A stretch of DNA of 10,565 nucleotides from Clostridiaceae bacterium (GCA_016296885.1 JAEDHT010000046.1:1-10565); one strand, 5' to 3'. Positions 1 to 7,169 are shown, counted from the first letter of the stretch. Made by a program: numbers and translations. Notes: generated from the letters alone by a model not told the origin.

Positions 1-63
1 CTGCCAAATTGGAACTTGCTCTACCAAATCCATTACGAAATTTGGAGTAGAAACAAAGGCTAA
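1..63 (+). other. possible 3' end of an upstream reading frame
   Basis: Frame 1 is open from the window edge to a TAA at 61-63 and would encode a 20-residue aromatic and basic tail ending in EIWSRNKG. The stop lies 7 bp before the lepA promoter, as expected for a gene ending upstream. Twenty open codons are weak evidence, and I do not recognise the family. A short inverted repeat, CCAAAT at 24-29 and ATTTGG at 40-45, lies inside it and has no T-run, so it is not a convincing terminator. Confidence 0.25.
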
Positions 64-70
64 GTAGGTG

Positions 71-99
71 TTGATTAATTTTGCATTATCTGATATAAT
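71..99 (+). promoter_or_regulatory. sigma-A promoter of lepA-tyrS, extended -10
   Basis: The -35 box is TTGATT (71-76) and the -10 box is a perfect TATAAT (94-99), separated by 17 bp. A TG dinucleotide at 91-92, one base before the -10 box, makes it an extended -10 promoter. Transcription should start near 105-107, giving a leader of about 25 nt before the lepA start at 131. Such a strong vegetative promoter fits a constitutive translation operon. Confidence 0.75.
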
Positions 100-130
100 T
101 CTATAGATAATGAGGAAAAAGGAGGATAAT

Positions 131-1942
131 ATGTCCTTTCCAAAAGAAAAAATAAGAAATTTTAGTATAATTGCTCATATAGACCATGGTAAATCCACAT
201 TGGCAGACAGGATCTTGGAGCATACTCAGTCGGTTGCACTTCGAGATATGGAAGATCAATTGCTGGATAATATGGACCTTGAGCGAGAAAGAGGAATCAC
301 CATAAAAGCCCATGCAGTTACACTGCAATATAAGGCTGACGATGGTGAAGAATATGTCTTTAATCTGATAGACACACCTGGCCATGTAGACTTTAACTAT
401 GAGGTGTCACGTTCTCTTGCCGCCTGCGAGGGTGCAGTGCTTATAGTGGATGCTTCTCAGGGTATAGAGGCGCAAACATTAGCAAACACATACTTGGCAA
501 TTGATGGCGGACTAGAGATAGTGCCTGTTATCAATAAGATTGACCTGCCGAGTGCCGATACAGATCGTGTGAAAAAAGAGATCGAAGATGTTATTGGACT
601 TCCTGCTGATGATGCACCATTGATATCTGCTAAGATGGGTATCAATATCAAAGATGTTCTCGAAAAAATAGTTAAGGAAGTGCCTGCACCATCAGGTGAT
701 GACAGCAAACCTCTAAAGGCACTGATATTTGATAGTTATTACGATAGCTATAAAGGCGTTATAATATATATTAGATTAAAAGAAGGCAGTGTCAAAGTGG
801 GCGATGAAATTATGCTCATGGCGACCGGTGCCAAATTTAACGTAGTAGAGTGCGGATATTTACGTGCAACAGGCTTCGACCCAAGAGGAGAGCTCAATTC
901 AGGCGAGGTAGGCTATATAGCGGCTTCTATCAAGTCGGTGAGAGATGCTCAGGTGGGCGACACTGTTACTACAACTGACAATCCCGCATCTGAACCACTT
1001 CCTGGATATCGACCTGCGCAACCAATGGTTTTCTGCGGTATTTATCCGGCAGATGGCTCTAAATATCAGGATCTGCGTGACGCACTTGATAAACTAAGAT
1101 TAAATGATGCCTCATTAAGCTTTGAACCCGAAACCTCAATAGCATTGGGATTCGGATTTAGATGTGGATTTTTGGGGCTTCTTCATATGGAGATTATCCA
1201 GGAGCGATTAGAGAGAGAATATAATCTCGATCTTATTACCACAGCGCCAAGCGTTAGCTATAGAATTACTAAGACGGACGGCTCTGTAACAATGATAGAT
1301 AACCCAACCAACTATCCTGAATCTACAGTGATAATGTCTGCTGAAGAGCCTATGACAAACGCTCATATCTATACGCCTACCGAGTATGTGGGAAATATTA
1401 TGGAGCTTTGCCAAGATAGACGTGGCATATTTAAAGATATGACATATATAGACGCTGACCGTGTGGATATTCACTATGAATTGCCACTCGCAGAGATAGT
1501 TTATGACTTTTTTGATACTCTCAAGGCACGCACAAGAGGTTATGCAAGCTTTGACTATGAGTTAAATGGTTATTCTGAAAGTAAGCTTGTTAAGCTTGAT
1601 ATTATGCTCAATGGCGAGGTTGTGGATGCACTTTCATTTATCATTCATGCCGACAAAGCCTATGGACGTGCAAGAAAAATGGCAGAAAAGCTGAAAGAAA
1701 AAATACCAAGACAGCTCTTTGAAGTGCCGATACAAGCTTGCATAGGCGGAAAGATAATCGCCAGAGAGACTGTAAAAGCAATGCGCAAGGATGTGCTTGC
1801 AAAGTGCTATGGCGGTGACATAACCCGTAAAAAGAAATTGCTTGAAAAGCAAAAAGAGGGTAAAAAACGTATGCGCCAGCTAGGCACCGTGGAAGTACCA
1901 CAAGATGCATTTATGGCTGTGCTAAAATTAGACACAGATTGA
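131..1942 (+). CDS. lepA: elongation factor 4 (LepA), ribosomal GTPase
   Basis: LepA/EF-4 is a translational GTPase that binds the ribosome, affects translocation and influences initiation and ribosome assembly. The 603 residues match the usual length of about 600. The G-domain motifs are intact: AHIDHGKST (15-23), RGITIKA (54-60), DTPGH (81-85) and NKID (135-138). EF-G-like domains follow, then the LepA-specific lysine-rich C-terminal domain, with GGKIIARETVKAMRKDV and a GDITRKKKLLEKQKEGKKRM-type stretch near the end. The start at 131 is chosen because GGAGG (121-125) lies 5 nt upstream. An in-frame ATG at 110 has no ribosome binding site and would add seven charged residues not expected in the family. 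It is first in an operon with tyrS, 27 bp downstream. It is not followed by hemW, its common neighbour in Firmicutes. Confidence 0.97.
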   Translation: MSFPKEKIRNFSIIAHIDHGKSTLADRILEHTQSVALRDMEDQLLDNMDLERERGITIKAHAVTLQYKADDGEEYVFNLIDTPGHVDFNYEVSRSLAACEGAVLIVDASQGIEAQTLANTYLAIDGGLEIVPVINKIDLPSADTDRVKKEIEDVIGLPADDAPLISAKMGINIKDVLEKIVKEVPAPSGDDSKPLKALIFDSYYDSYKGVIIYIRLKEGSVKVGDEIMLMATGAKFNVVECGYLRATGFDPRGELNSGEVGYIAASIKSVRDAQVGDTVTTTDNPASEPLPGYRPAQPMVFCGIYPADGSKYQDLRDALDKLRLNDASLSFEPETSIALGFGFRCGFLGLLHMEIIQERLEREYNLDLITTAPSVSYRITKTDGSVTMIDNPTNYPESTVIMSAEEPMTNAHIYTPTEYVGNIMELCQDRRGIFKDMTYIDADRVDIHYELPLAEIVYDFFDTLKARTRGYASFDYELNGYSESKLVKLDIMLNGEVVDALSFIIHADKAYGRARKMAEKLKEKIPRQLFEVPIQACIGGKIIARETVKAMRKDVLAKCYGGDITRKKKLLEKQKEGKKRMRQLGTVEVPQDAFMAVLKLDTD

Positions 1943-1969
1943 TAAAAATACAAGAAGGGAAGATAAATA

Positions 1970-3241
1970 ATGGGCGTTTTTGAAGAACTAAAAGCAAGAG
2001 GAATGATCGCACAGCTTACAAATGAAGAAGCAGTGAGAGATACACTTAATAATAAAAAGGTAAAATTTTATATTGGATTTGACCCAACAGCAGATAGCTT
2101 ACACGTAGGTCATTTTGTGCAAGTAATGGTTATGGCTCATATGCAAAGAGCAGGCCACACACCAATAGCACTTTTTGGCGGTGGTACAGGTCTTATTGGT
2201 GATCCATCCGGCAAGAGCGATATGAGAAAAATGCTTACAAAAGAGGATATCGACCATAATATAGCGTGCTTTAAAAAGCAGATGTCACGCTTGGTGGATT
2301 TCTCTGATGGCAAGGCTATCATGGTGAACAATGCAGATTGGCTTACAGATCTCAACTACATCAGCTTTATCCGTGAGGTTGGTGTTCATTTCACAGTAAG
2401 CAAGATGCTTGCTGCTGAGTGCTACAAGCAGAGAATGGAGAGAGGCGGTCTCACATTCTTTGAGCTTAACTATATGCTGATGCAAAGCTATGATTTCTAT
2501 GTGTTAAACAGAGATTATGGCTGTCGATTAGAGCTTGGCGGAGATGACCAGTGGAGCAATATCATTGGTGGCGTAGAGCTTACAAGAAGAATGGCTGTGA
2601 AAAAGAGCGAAGAAACAGGCGAGCCTATCCCGGAGAGTGCCGAGATTTTTGGTATGACATTCACTTTGCTTACTACAAGCGAAGGCAAAAAGATGGGTAA
2701 AACCGAAAAAGGAGCTGTTTGGCTCGACCCGGAGAAGACCAGCCCATATGAGTTTTATCAATATTGGAGAAATGTGGCAGATGCTGATGTTATCCGTTGC
2801 TTGAAGATACTAACATTTGTTCCTGTAGACGAGATAAACGAGCTTGCAAAATTAGAGGGCAGTGAGCTTAACAAGGCAAAGGCTTTGCTGGCATATGAGG
2901 TTACAAAGCTCATCCACGGTGAAGAAGAGGCTATCAAGGCTAAAGAAGCTTCTGAGGCTCTATTTGGATCAGGTAAAAATATCGACAATATGCCATGCGC
3001 CGAGCTTTCATCAGATGACTTCACTGATGGCGAAATCTCTGTTATAGATGTTCTTGTAAAAGCAAAGCTATGCCCATCTAAAGGCGATGCCAAGAGAGTA
3101 GTTCAGCAGGGTGGCGCAGTTGTAAACGATGTCAAGATCGATAACATTGGTGCTAAGATAGCACGTTCTGATTTTGATAAGGACGGCTATGTAATCGTAA
3201 AAAAAGGTAAAAAATCCTTTGTAAAGGTTATTGTAAAATAA
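1970..3241 (+). CDS. tyrS: tyrosyl-tRNA synthetase
   Basis: This cytoplasmic class I aminoacyl-tRNA synthetase charges tRNA-Tyr with tyrosine using ATP. Its 423 residues match bacterial TyrRS. The Rossmann-fold catalytic domain carries the HIGH motif as HVGH (45-48) after GFDPTADSL, the GGGTGLIGDPSGKS segment, the ELGGDDQWSNI substrate-binding region, and the second signature as KMGKT (241-245), the TyrS-type version of KMSKS. The last 70 or so residues form the RNA-binding S4 domain, recognisable by AKRVVQQGGAVVND and the final VIVKKGKKSFVKV. The start ATG has an AAGGGAAG ribosome binding site at about 1955-1962. It lies 27 bp after lepA with no promoter or T-box leader in the gap, so it is probably co-transcribed with lepA. 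Synthetase genes in Firmicutes often have T-box control, so its absence here is notable. Confidence 0.97.
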   Translation: MGVFEELKARGMIAQLTNEEAVRDTLNNKKVKFYIGFDPTADSLHVGHFVQVMVMAHMQRAGHTPIALFGGGTGLIGDPSGKSDMRKMLTKEDIDHNIACFKKQMSRLVDFSDGKAIMVNNADWLTDLNYISFIREVGVHFTVSKMLAAECYKQRMERGGLTFFELNYMLMQSYDFYVLNRDYGCRLELGGDDQWSNIIGGVELTRRMAVKKSEETGEPIPESAEIFGMTFTLLTTSEGKKMGKTEKGAVWLDPEKTSPYEFYQYWRNVADADVIRCLKILTFVPVDEINELAKLEGSELNKAKALLAYEVTKLIHGEEEAIKAKEASEALFGSGKNIDNMPCAELSSDDFTDGEISVIDVLVKAKLCPSKGDAKRVVQQGGAVVNDVKIDNIGAKIARSDFDKDGYVIVKKGKKSFVKVIVK

Positions 3242-3260
3242 TTTTAAGTTTTTAATTTAT

Positions 3261-3304
3261 AAATACAGCGTCTGTATAATACGATACAAACGCTGTATTT
3301 TTTT
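3261..3304. terminator. terminator of lepA-tyrS, probably bidirectional
   Basis: Two 17-nt arms (3261-3277 and 3284-3300) enclose a 6-nt loop (3278-3283). On the plus strand the stem has one C-A mismatch and runs into seven T residues (3298-3304), an intrinsic terminator for tyrS. In minus-strand RNA the mismatch becomes a G-U wobble, so the stem pairs throughout. It begins 5 nt after the spoIVB stop codon (3306-3308). The minus-strand 3' flank is less U-rich, so termination of spoIVB there is likely but weaker. Confidence 0.85.
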
Positions 3305-3305
3305 G

Positions 3306-4376
3306 TTATGCTGCCGGTGAAAGTGCCTTAGTTTCGAATATCATATTATCTATAAAAATACCATATCCTCGCTCCGGTGAATTAATAAATACGTGTGTTA
3401 CGGCGCCTATGAGCTTGTTATTTTGGATTATGGGGCTTCCGCTCATTCCATGAACGATACCGCCTGTTTTGCTTAAAAGCTCTTTATCAGTAATTCTTAT
3501 TACAAAATTTTTACCATTTTCCGCATTTTTTAAATTTATTGATTCTATCTGAACATTATAATATTTAGGAGCACCTGCATCTATAGTGGTGAGAATCTGT
3601 GCTTCGCCACAGGCTATCTCATCACTCTTTGCTATTTGCATTTCTACTCCATTGCTAGGTGCTTGATCCATATATCCGAATATACCTGATGTGGTGTTCT
3701 TTGCTATAACTCCGCTTTTAATATCGCTCGTGAAGTGCCCCATTAGGCATCCGGCACAGCCTTTTGTGCTTTTTTCAATATCGTCTATGCATATATTTAC
3801 CGGTGTACCGCTTGTGATAGGCAGAATATCGCCTGTGTCTGCATCACATATGGCGTGACCAAGTGCTGCAAATTGTTTGGTATCCTTATCATAGTAGGTC
3901 ATTGTGCCTATGCCCGCTGCACTGTCACGCACCCATGCGCCTATTTTGTATCCACTGTTGTCAGGTGAATTTACAGGGGTGATCTCCGTGTGAATTACCT
4001 TTCCGTCATGCTCATATTCTATCGGCATTACTTTTCCTTTACTTTCTCTTACAATGCTTATCAGCTCAAAATTACTACTCACACTTCTATCTCCAATAGA
4101 CTTTATGATGTCACCTTTTTGAATACCGGATTCTTTGGCAGGGCATATCTTGCCGTTTGGTGTTGGTATTTCCTGTAGCTCTACAACCATAACGCCTGAG
4201 CAATACATCTTTATTCCTATTGGCGTACCACACACTACGACGTTCTTTGTGTTAGGCTTAGCCACTGGTTGTGCATTGGCACCATGAGCATTTGCGCCAT
4301 ATGATGTCGCAAAAAACAGCATACTCACAGCTAATGTGGAAGTAAGAATTTTTTTTATTTTGCTAATTTTTTCCAC
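3306..4376 (-). CDS. spoIVB: SpoIVB sporulation signalling peptidase (S55 family)
   Basis: SpoIVB is secreted by the forespore into the intermembrane space and cleaves SpoIVFA, triggering pro-sigma-K activation in the mother cell. Numbering is from the GTG. A basic, hydrophobic signal or anchor segment spans about residues 3-30. A PDZ domain follows at about 60-135, with ESGIQKGDIIKSIGD at 82-96. The S55 serine-peptidase domain has the catalytic histidine in GHAI (His174) and the serine in GMSGSP (probably Ser312). The C-terminus IGAVTHVFINSPERGYGIFID is typical. At 356 residues it is shorter than the B. subtilis protein of about 425. Two oddities: a CAGC motif (207-210) where I would expect a G-x-PGEK-type loop, and eight cysteines in an exported protein. 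The start is uncertain. The GTG (4374-4376) overlaps the ribosome binding site, and an ATT at 4365-4367 is better spaced. Promoter not recognised; sigma-F or sigma-G control is expected from the family. Confidence 0.95.
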   Translation of the reverse strand: MEKISKIKKILTSTLAVSMLFFATSYGANAHGANAQPVAKPNTKNVVVCGTPIGIKMYCSGVMVVELQEIPTPNGKICPAKESGIQKGDIIKSIGDRSVSSNFELISIVRESKGKVMPIEYEHDGKVIHTEITPVNSPDNSGYKIGAWVRDSAAGIGTMTYYDKDTKQFAALGHAICDADTGDILPITSGTPVNICIDDIEKSTKGCAGCLMGHFTSDIKSGVIAKNTTSGIFGYMDQAPSNGVEMQIAKSDEIACGEAQILTTIDAGAPKYYNVQIESINLKNAENGKNFVIRITDKELLSKTGGIVHGMSGSPIIQNNKLIGAVTHVFINSPERGYGIFIDNMIFETKALSPAA

Positions 4377-4382
4377 CTCCTT
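4365..4382 (-). promoter_or_regulatory. spoIVB ribosome binding site favouring an ATT start
   Basis: On the minus strand AAGGAGGTG (4382 down to 4374) is a nine-base perfect match to the 16S anti-Shine-Dalgarno sequence. The only conventional start nearby, GTG at 4376-4374, is part of this match, so there is no spacer. The in-frame codon at proper spacing is ATT (4367-4365), 6 nt after the match and 8 nt after GGAGG. The next in-frame ATG is codon 19, which would remove the basic part of the signal segment. Confidence 0.6.
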
Positions 4383-4395
4383 ATTTTTAAAAATA

Positions 4396-4433
4396 AGTCT
4401 TAAGCTTTTTGTTTTTATCTCACGCTCAAGACT
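4396..4433. repeat. imperfect inverted repeat in the spoIVB leader region
   Basis: AGTCTTAAGC (4396-4405) pairs with GCTCAAGACT (4424-4433) with one mismatch and an 18-nt loop. It lies 14-51 bp upstream of the spoIVB ribosome binding site, so it could be an operator or a leader hairpin. In a region this A/T rich a chance 9-of-10 pairing is possible. Confidence 0.3.
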
Positions 4434-4578
4434 AATTATATTTTTAACTCATTTGCGCAAGATAAAATAGTAATAATTTTTTAAACATAAAGATATAGGA
4501 TTTTAAAATCAAAAAAAGCTGATAATTGTGTCGGCATTTCAAAAATTTTTATGTATTCCTAAAAGCACTTCATTTTTA

Positions 4579-4607
4579 TGCACAGAATTAAGAAAAACTA
4601 CTATAAT
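4579..4607 (+). promoter_or_regulatory. candidate sigma-A promoter of the P-type ATPase
   Basis: TGCACA (4579-4584, four of six matches to TTGACA) and a perfect TATAAT (4602-4607) are separated by 17 bp. The -10 box lies in the first copy of the tandem repeat. Transcription would begin near 4614, giving a leader of about 95 nt that holds the second repeat copy and a hairpin. The extreme A/T content makes other TATAAT matches possible, including one at 4640-4645 in the second copy, which lacks a usable -35 box. Confidence 0.45.
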
Positions 4608-4690
4608 ATTGTAAATAAAAAAAATTATATTATTGTTTCTATAATATTGTAAATATAGAAAAAATATATTATTATTGTTTCTACAATATT
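4601..4690. repeat. tandem direct repeat upstream of the ATPase
   Basis: Unit 1 (4601-4638, 38 bp) and unit 2 (4639-4680, 42 bp) share the first 17 bases (CTATAATATTGTAAATA) and the last 11 or so (ATTATTGTTT-type). A third partial unit starts at 4681 as CTACAATATT. The units differ by small insertions in their A/T-rich middle. This is about 2.3 copies ending 6 bp before the start region of the ATPase gene. Confidence 0.7.
4643..4690 (+). promoter_or_regulatory. possible leader hairpin before the ATPase start
   Basis: AATATTGTA (4643-4651) is the exact reverse complement of TACAATATT (4682-4690). GAAA (4658-4661) can extend the stem with TTTC (4678-4681), leaving a 6-nt bulge on the left side. 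The stem ends 8 nt before the GGAG ribosome binding site (4699-4702), so it could affect translation. It has no T-run, so it is not a terminator. A/T pairing makes it weak. Confidence 0.35.
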
Positions 4691-4708
4691 CGTCAAATGG
4701 AGACAGCT

Positions 4709-7084
4709 ATGCAGATAGACAGAATCAGCGCAGACCACACCCAAGGACTCACACAAGCTCAGGTGGACCAAAGGGTGCAGGACAAATTAATAAATTATGA
4801 TGTTTCGCTTCCTACTAAGAGCATCAAAAAAATAATACTCGAAAACAGCCTTACGCTCTTTAACATACTTAATGTCGCACTGGCAGTAGCCGTGCTTCTT
4901 GTTGGCTCTTTCAGAAATGTATTGTTTATGGGCATTGTGCTTTGCAACACAGGTATAGGAATTTTTCAGGAAATCAGGGCGAAAAAAGCTGTGGATAAGC
5001 TTTCTATTGTAAAAAAAGCAAAAATCACCGTTATACGTGACGGTTTGGAGCAGGAGATAAACATAAACGACATTGTTTTGGATGATATAATCAGATTTAG
5101 AGGTGGCAATCAGATACCATGCGACTGCGTGGTGGTGGATGGCGGTTGTGATGTGAACGAATCTCTCGTCACGGGAGAGAGCAACAATATCAGCAAAAAA
5201 GTCGGGGATGAGTTGCTTTCAGGAAGTTATATCGTGAGTGGTAACGTGTATGCACGTGCCGAGAGAATTGCCGAAGATTGCTTTGCTTGCACAATATTTA
5301 AAGATTCTAAATATATCAAAAAGCCTAATTCGCAGATAATGAAAACAATTAACAGGATAATACTCACGTTGTCTATAGCTATTATACCCGTTGGTGTGCT
5401 TTTGTTTTATTCGCAGTTTAAGATGCAGGGCAATAATATTCACGACACAGTGGTGTCTTGTGTGGCGGCGATAATCGGTATGATTCCTGAGGGTTTGGTG
5501 CTTCTGGTCAGCACGGTGCTGGCAGTTAGTGTTATAAGACTTTCTAAAAGAAAAGTGCTTGTGCAGGAGCTTTACTGTATAGAAACGCTGGCGAGAGTAG
5601 ATGTATTGTGTCTTGATAAGACAGGCACTATCACTGAGGGATCATTGGATCTGGAGCAAATAATCCCGTGCTCAGATGTAAACGAGCAGGAAATAGGCCA
5701 TATGCTGAGCGACATTGTGAACGGCTTGCAGGATGACAATGCCACAAGCAATGCGATAAAAGAAAAATTTAATTTTGATTTTAGTGGAAACGTGACAGCT
5801 AAATGTCCTTTTTCGTCCGAAAGAAAATATAGTGGTATCACAATAGACGGAAAAACCTATATAATGGGAGCCGCCGAATGTGTTCTAACTGATAGCCTGA
5901 TGGAAGAATACAACACTGCGTGCGACGGAATATTTGAGGGATTGCGCAAGCTTGTGCTTGTGCAGAGCAATCAGCCGATAGTAAACTGTCAGGTGCCTGA
6001 TGATATAAAGCTTCTTGCTGTAATTATAATCAAAGACAAAATAAGAAAAAATGCGAAAGAAACCCTAAGATATTTCAAAGAACAAGACGTAAAGCTAAAG
6101 GTTATATCAGGTGACAATGCAAAAACTGTGTCTACCATTGCAAGAGAGGTTGAGCTTGACGATTGGGATAAATATGTGGATTTGTCTAAGCTAAATGATG
6201 ATAAGCAGGTGTGTGAGGCTGCCGAAAAATACACAATATTTGGCAGGGTAACACCGGACAAAAAGAGACTTCTCATACAAACCCTTAAGGCAAACGGCCA
6301 CACAGTGGGTATGACCGGTGATGGCGTGAATGATGTGCCGGCGCTTAAAGAGGCTGATTGCAGTATTGCAATGTCGAGTGGCAGTGATGCCGCCCGAAAC
6401 ACAGCTCAGCTTGTGCTTACAGACAATGATTTTTCTTCTATGCCTCATGTAGTGGCAGAGGGCAGAAGAAGCATAAATAATATTCAGAGGAGTGCTTCGC
6501 TCTTTTTGATGAAAACCATTTTTTCATGTCTGCTTGCAATATCGTTTGTATTTTTAAATTATGCTTATCCGTTTCAACCGATACAAATGTCTTTAGTCAG
6601 CGCATTTACTATTGGTGTGCCGTCGTTTGTGCTGGCACTTGAACCAAACCACGATAGAATAAAGGGAAGCTTTTTCCTTAATGTTATTTCAAAGGCATTG
6701 CCCGGTGCAATTACCGTGGTGCTTGGCGTAATCGTATCATGCTTGCTTGGAGGTTTGTTTGAGCTGAATCCGGAGCAGGTTTCCACTCTGGCAATGACCG
6801 TGACAGCTTTCACAGGGCTTATGCTGGTGTATATGGTGTCTAAACCGCTCAATGTTCTCAGAGGTTGTCTGTTAGTGCTGATGTCGATTGCAATTTTTGT
6901 TGGTATGACAGCGTTCACCGACTTTTTCGTAGTATCAGAGGTAAACCTTAAGACCGTGGTTATGCAGTTATTTTTGATAGCCTATTCTTATCTGCTTTAC
7001 ACAGCATTTCACAAGCTTGGCATAGAATTTTCTGCATGGAAAGCCAAGAGAAGAGAACAAAGAAAGAGATATAGTCAAAATTAA
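4709..7084 (+). CDS. P-type cation-transporting ATPase, CtpE/Exp7-like
   Basis: This integral membrane pump uses ATP through a phospho-aspartate to move a cation. Numbering is from 4709 (791 residues). The actuator motif TGES is at 155-158. PEGL in the fourth membrane helix (P260) replaces the PEGL/PAAL-type ion-site motif. The phosphorylated aspartate is D303 in DKTGT, and the hinge motif is GDGVND (537-542). Two helix pairs precede and about six helices follow the cytoplasmic catalytic domains, giving a ten-helix topology. The MSSGSDAARNTAQLVL and VAEGRRSINNIQRSASLFLMKT stretches resemble mycobacterial CtpE, reported to take up Ca2+, and streptococcal Exp7. No CPC metal motif is present, so it is not a copper or cadmium pump. 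The start at 4709 is preferred because GGAG (4699-4702) lies 6 nt upstream; the in-frame ATG at 4697 has no ribosome binding site. It stands alone between a repeat-rich leader and a terminator. The ion is not determinable here. Confidence 0.92.
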   Translation: MQIDRISADHTQGLTQAQVDQRVQDKLINYDVSLPTKSIKKIILENSLTLFNILNVALAVAVLLVGSFRNVLFMGIVLCNTGIGIFQEIRAKKAVDKLSIVKKAKITVIRDGLEQEININDIVLDDIIRFRGGNQIPCDCVVVDGGCDVNESLVTGESNNISKKVGDELLSGSYIVSGNVYARAERIAEDCFACTIFKDSKYIKKPNSQIMKTINRIILTLSIAIIPVGVLLFYSQFKMQGNNIHDTVVSCVAAIIGMIPEGLVLLVSTVLAVSVIRLSKRKVLVQELYCIETLARVDVLCLDKTGTITEGSLDLEQIIPCSDVNEQEIGHMLSDIVNGLQDDNATSNAIKEKFNFDFSGNVTAKCPFSSERKYSGITIDGKTYIMGAAECVLTDSLMEEYNTACDGIFEGLRKLVLVQSNQPIVNCQVPDDIKLLAVIIIKDKIRKNAKETLRYFKEQDVKLKVISGDNAKTVSTIAREVELDDWDKYVDLSKLNDDKQVCEAAEKYTIFGRVTPDKKRLLIQTLKANGHTVGMTGDGVNDVPALKEADCSIAMSSGSDAARNTAQLVLTDNDFSSMPHVVAEGRRSINNIQRSASLFLMKTIFSCLLAISFVFLNYAYPFQPIQMSLVSAFTIGVPSFVLALEPNHDRIKGSFFLNVISKALPGAITVVLGVIVSCLLGGLFELNPEQVSTLAMTVTAFTGLMLVYMVSKPLNVLRGCLLVLMSIAIFVGMTAFTDFFVVSEVNLKTVVMQLFLIAYSYLLYTAFHKLGIEFSAWKAKRREQRKRYSQN

Positions 7085-7089
7085 AAATT

Positions 7090-7127
7090 TTCCGAGTATG
7101 ACAAAAAATCATATTCGGAATTTTTTT
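7090..7127 (+). terminator. intrinsic terminator of the P-type ATPase
   Basis: A 12-bp stem (7090-7101 with 7109-7120, one G-U pair) encloses a 7-nt loop and is followed by seven T residues (7121-7127). It begins 5 nt after the ATPase stop codon. The stem's downstream arm and T-run overlap the candidate yqfC promoter. Confidence 0.93.
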
Positions 7128-7146
7128 ATGTTTAAAATCATAATAT
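7118..7146 (+). promoter_or_regulatory. candidate sigma-E promoter of yqfC-yqfD
   Basis: GAATTTT (7118-7124) matches the sigma-E -35 consensus KMATATT at six of seven positions. CATAATAT (7139-7146) matches the -10 consensus CATACAnT at about six of eight, with a normal 14-bp spacer. Transcription would start only a few bases before the yqfC ribosome binding site (7158-7163). The family is sigma-E dependent in B. subtilis. The site is A/T rich, so a chance match cannot be excluded. Confidence 0.45.
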
Positions 7147-7169
7147 TAATTATTTATGAGGTGATTTTT

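Larger units (their letters stand above)
4383..4708. other. A/T-rich divergent intergenic region between spoIVB and ATPase gene
   Basis: About 326 bp without a coding region, very A/T rich. It must hold the spoIVB promoter (minus strand) and the ATPase promoter (plus strand). I see a plausible sigma-A promoter, a tandem repeat and a leader hairpin toward the ATPase side, and an imperfect inverted repeat near spoIVB. I found no confident sigma-F or sigma-G match for spoIVB, no tRNA and no recognisable riboswitch. Confidence 0.7.

Noticed and set aside
24..45. Inverted repeat before lepA as a terminator or regulator
   Set aside because: Only six pairs with a ten-base loop and no T-run; not distinguishable from chance.
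110..112. Alternative lepA start at 110
   Set aside because: No ribosome binding site and too close to the predicted transcription start; the ATG at 131 has GGAGG at 5 nt.
4433..4500. Sigma-F or sigma-G promoter for spoIVB
   Set aside because: Several A/T-rich partial matches exist, for example TATAATTA on the minus strand, but none has a matching -35 box at proper spacing.
7098..7169. Longer yqfC start at 7098
   Set aside because: The ATG lies in the terminator stem and has no ribosome binding site; the ATG at 7170 has GAGGTG at good spacing and gives the family's length.
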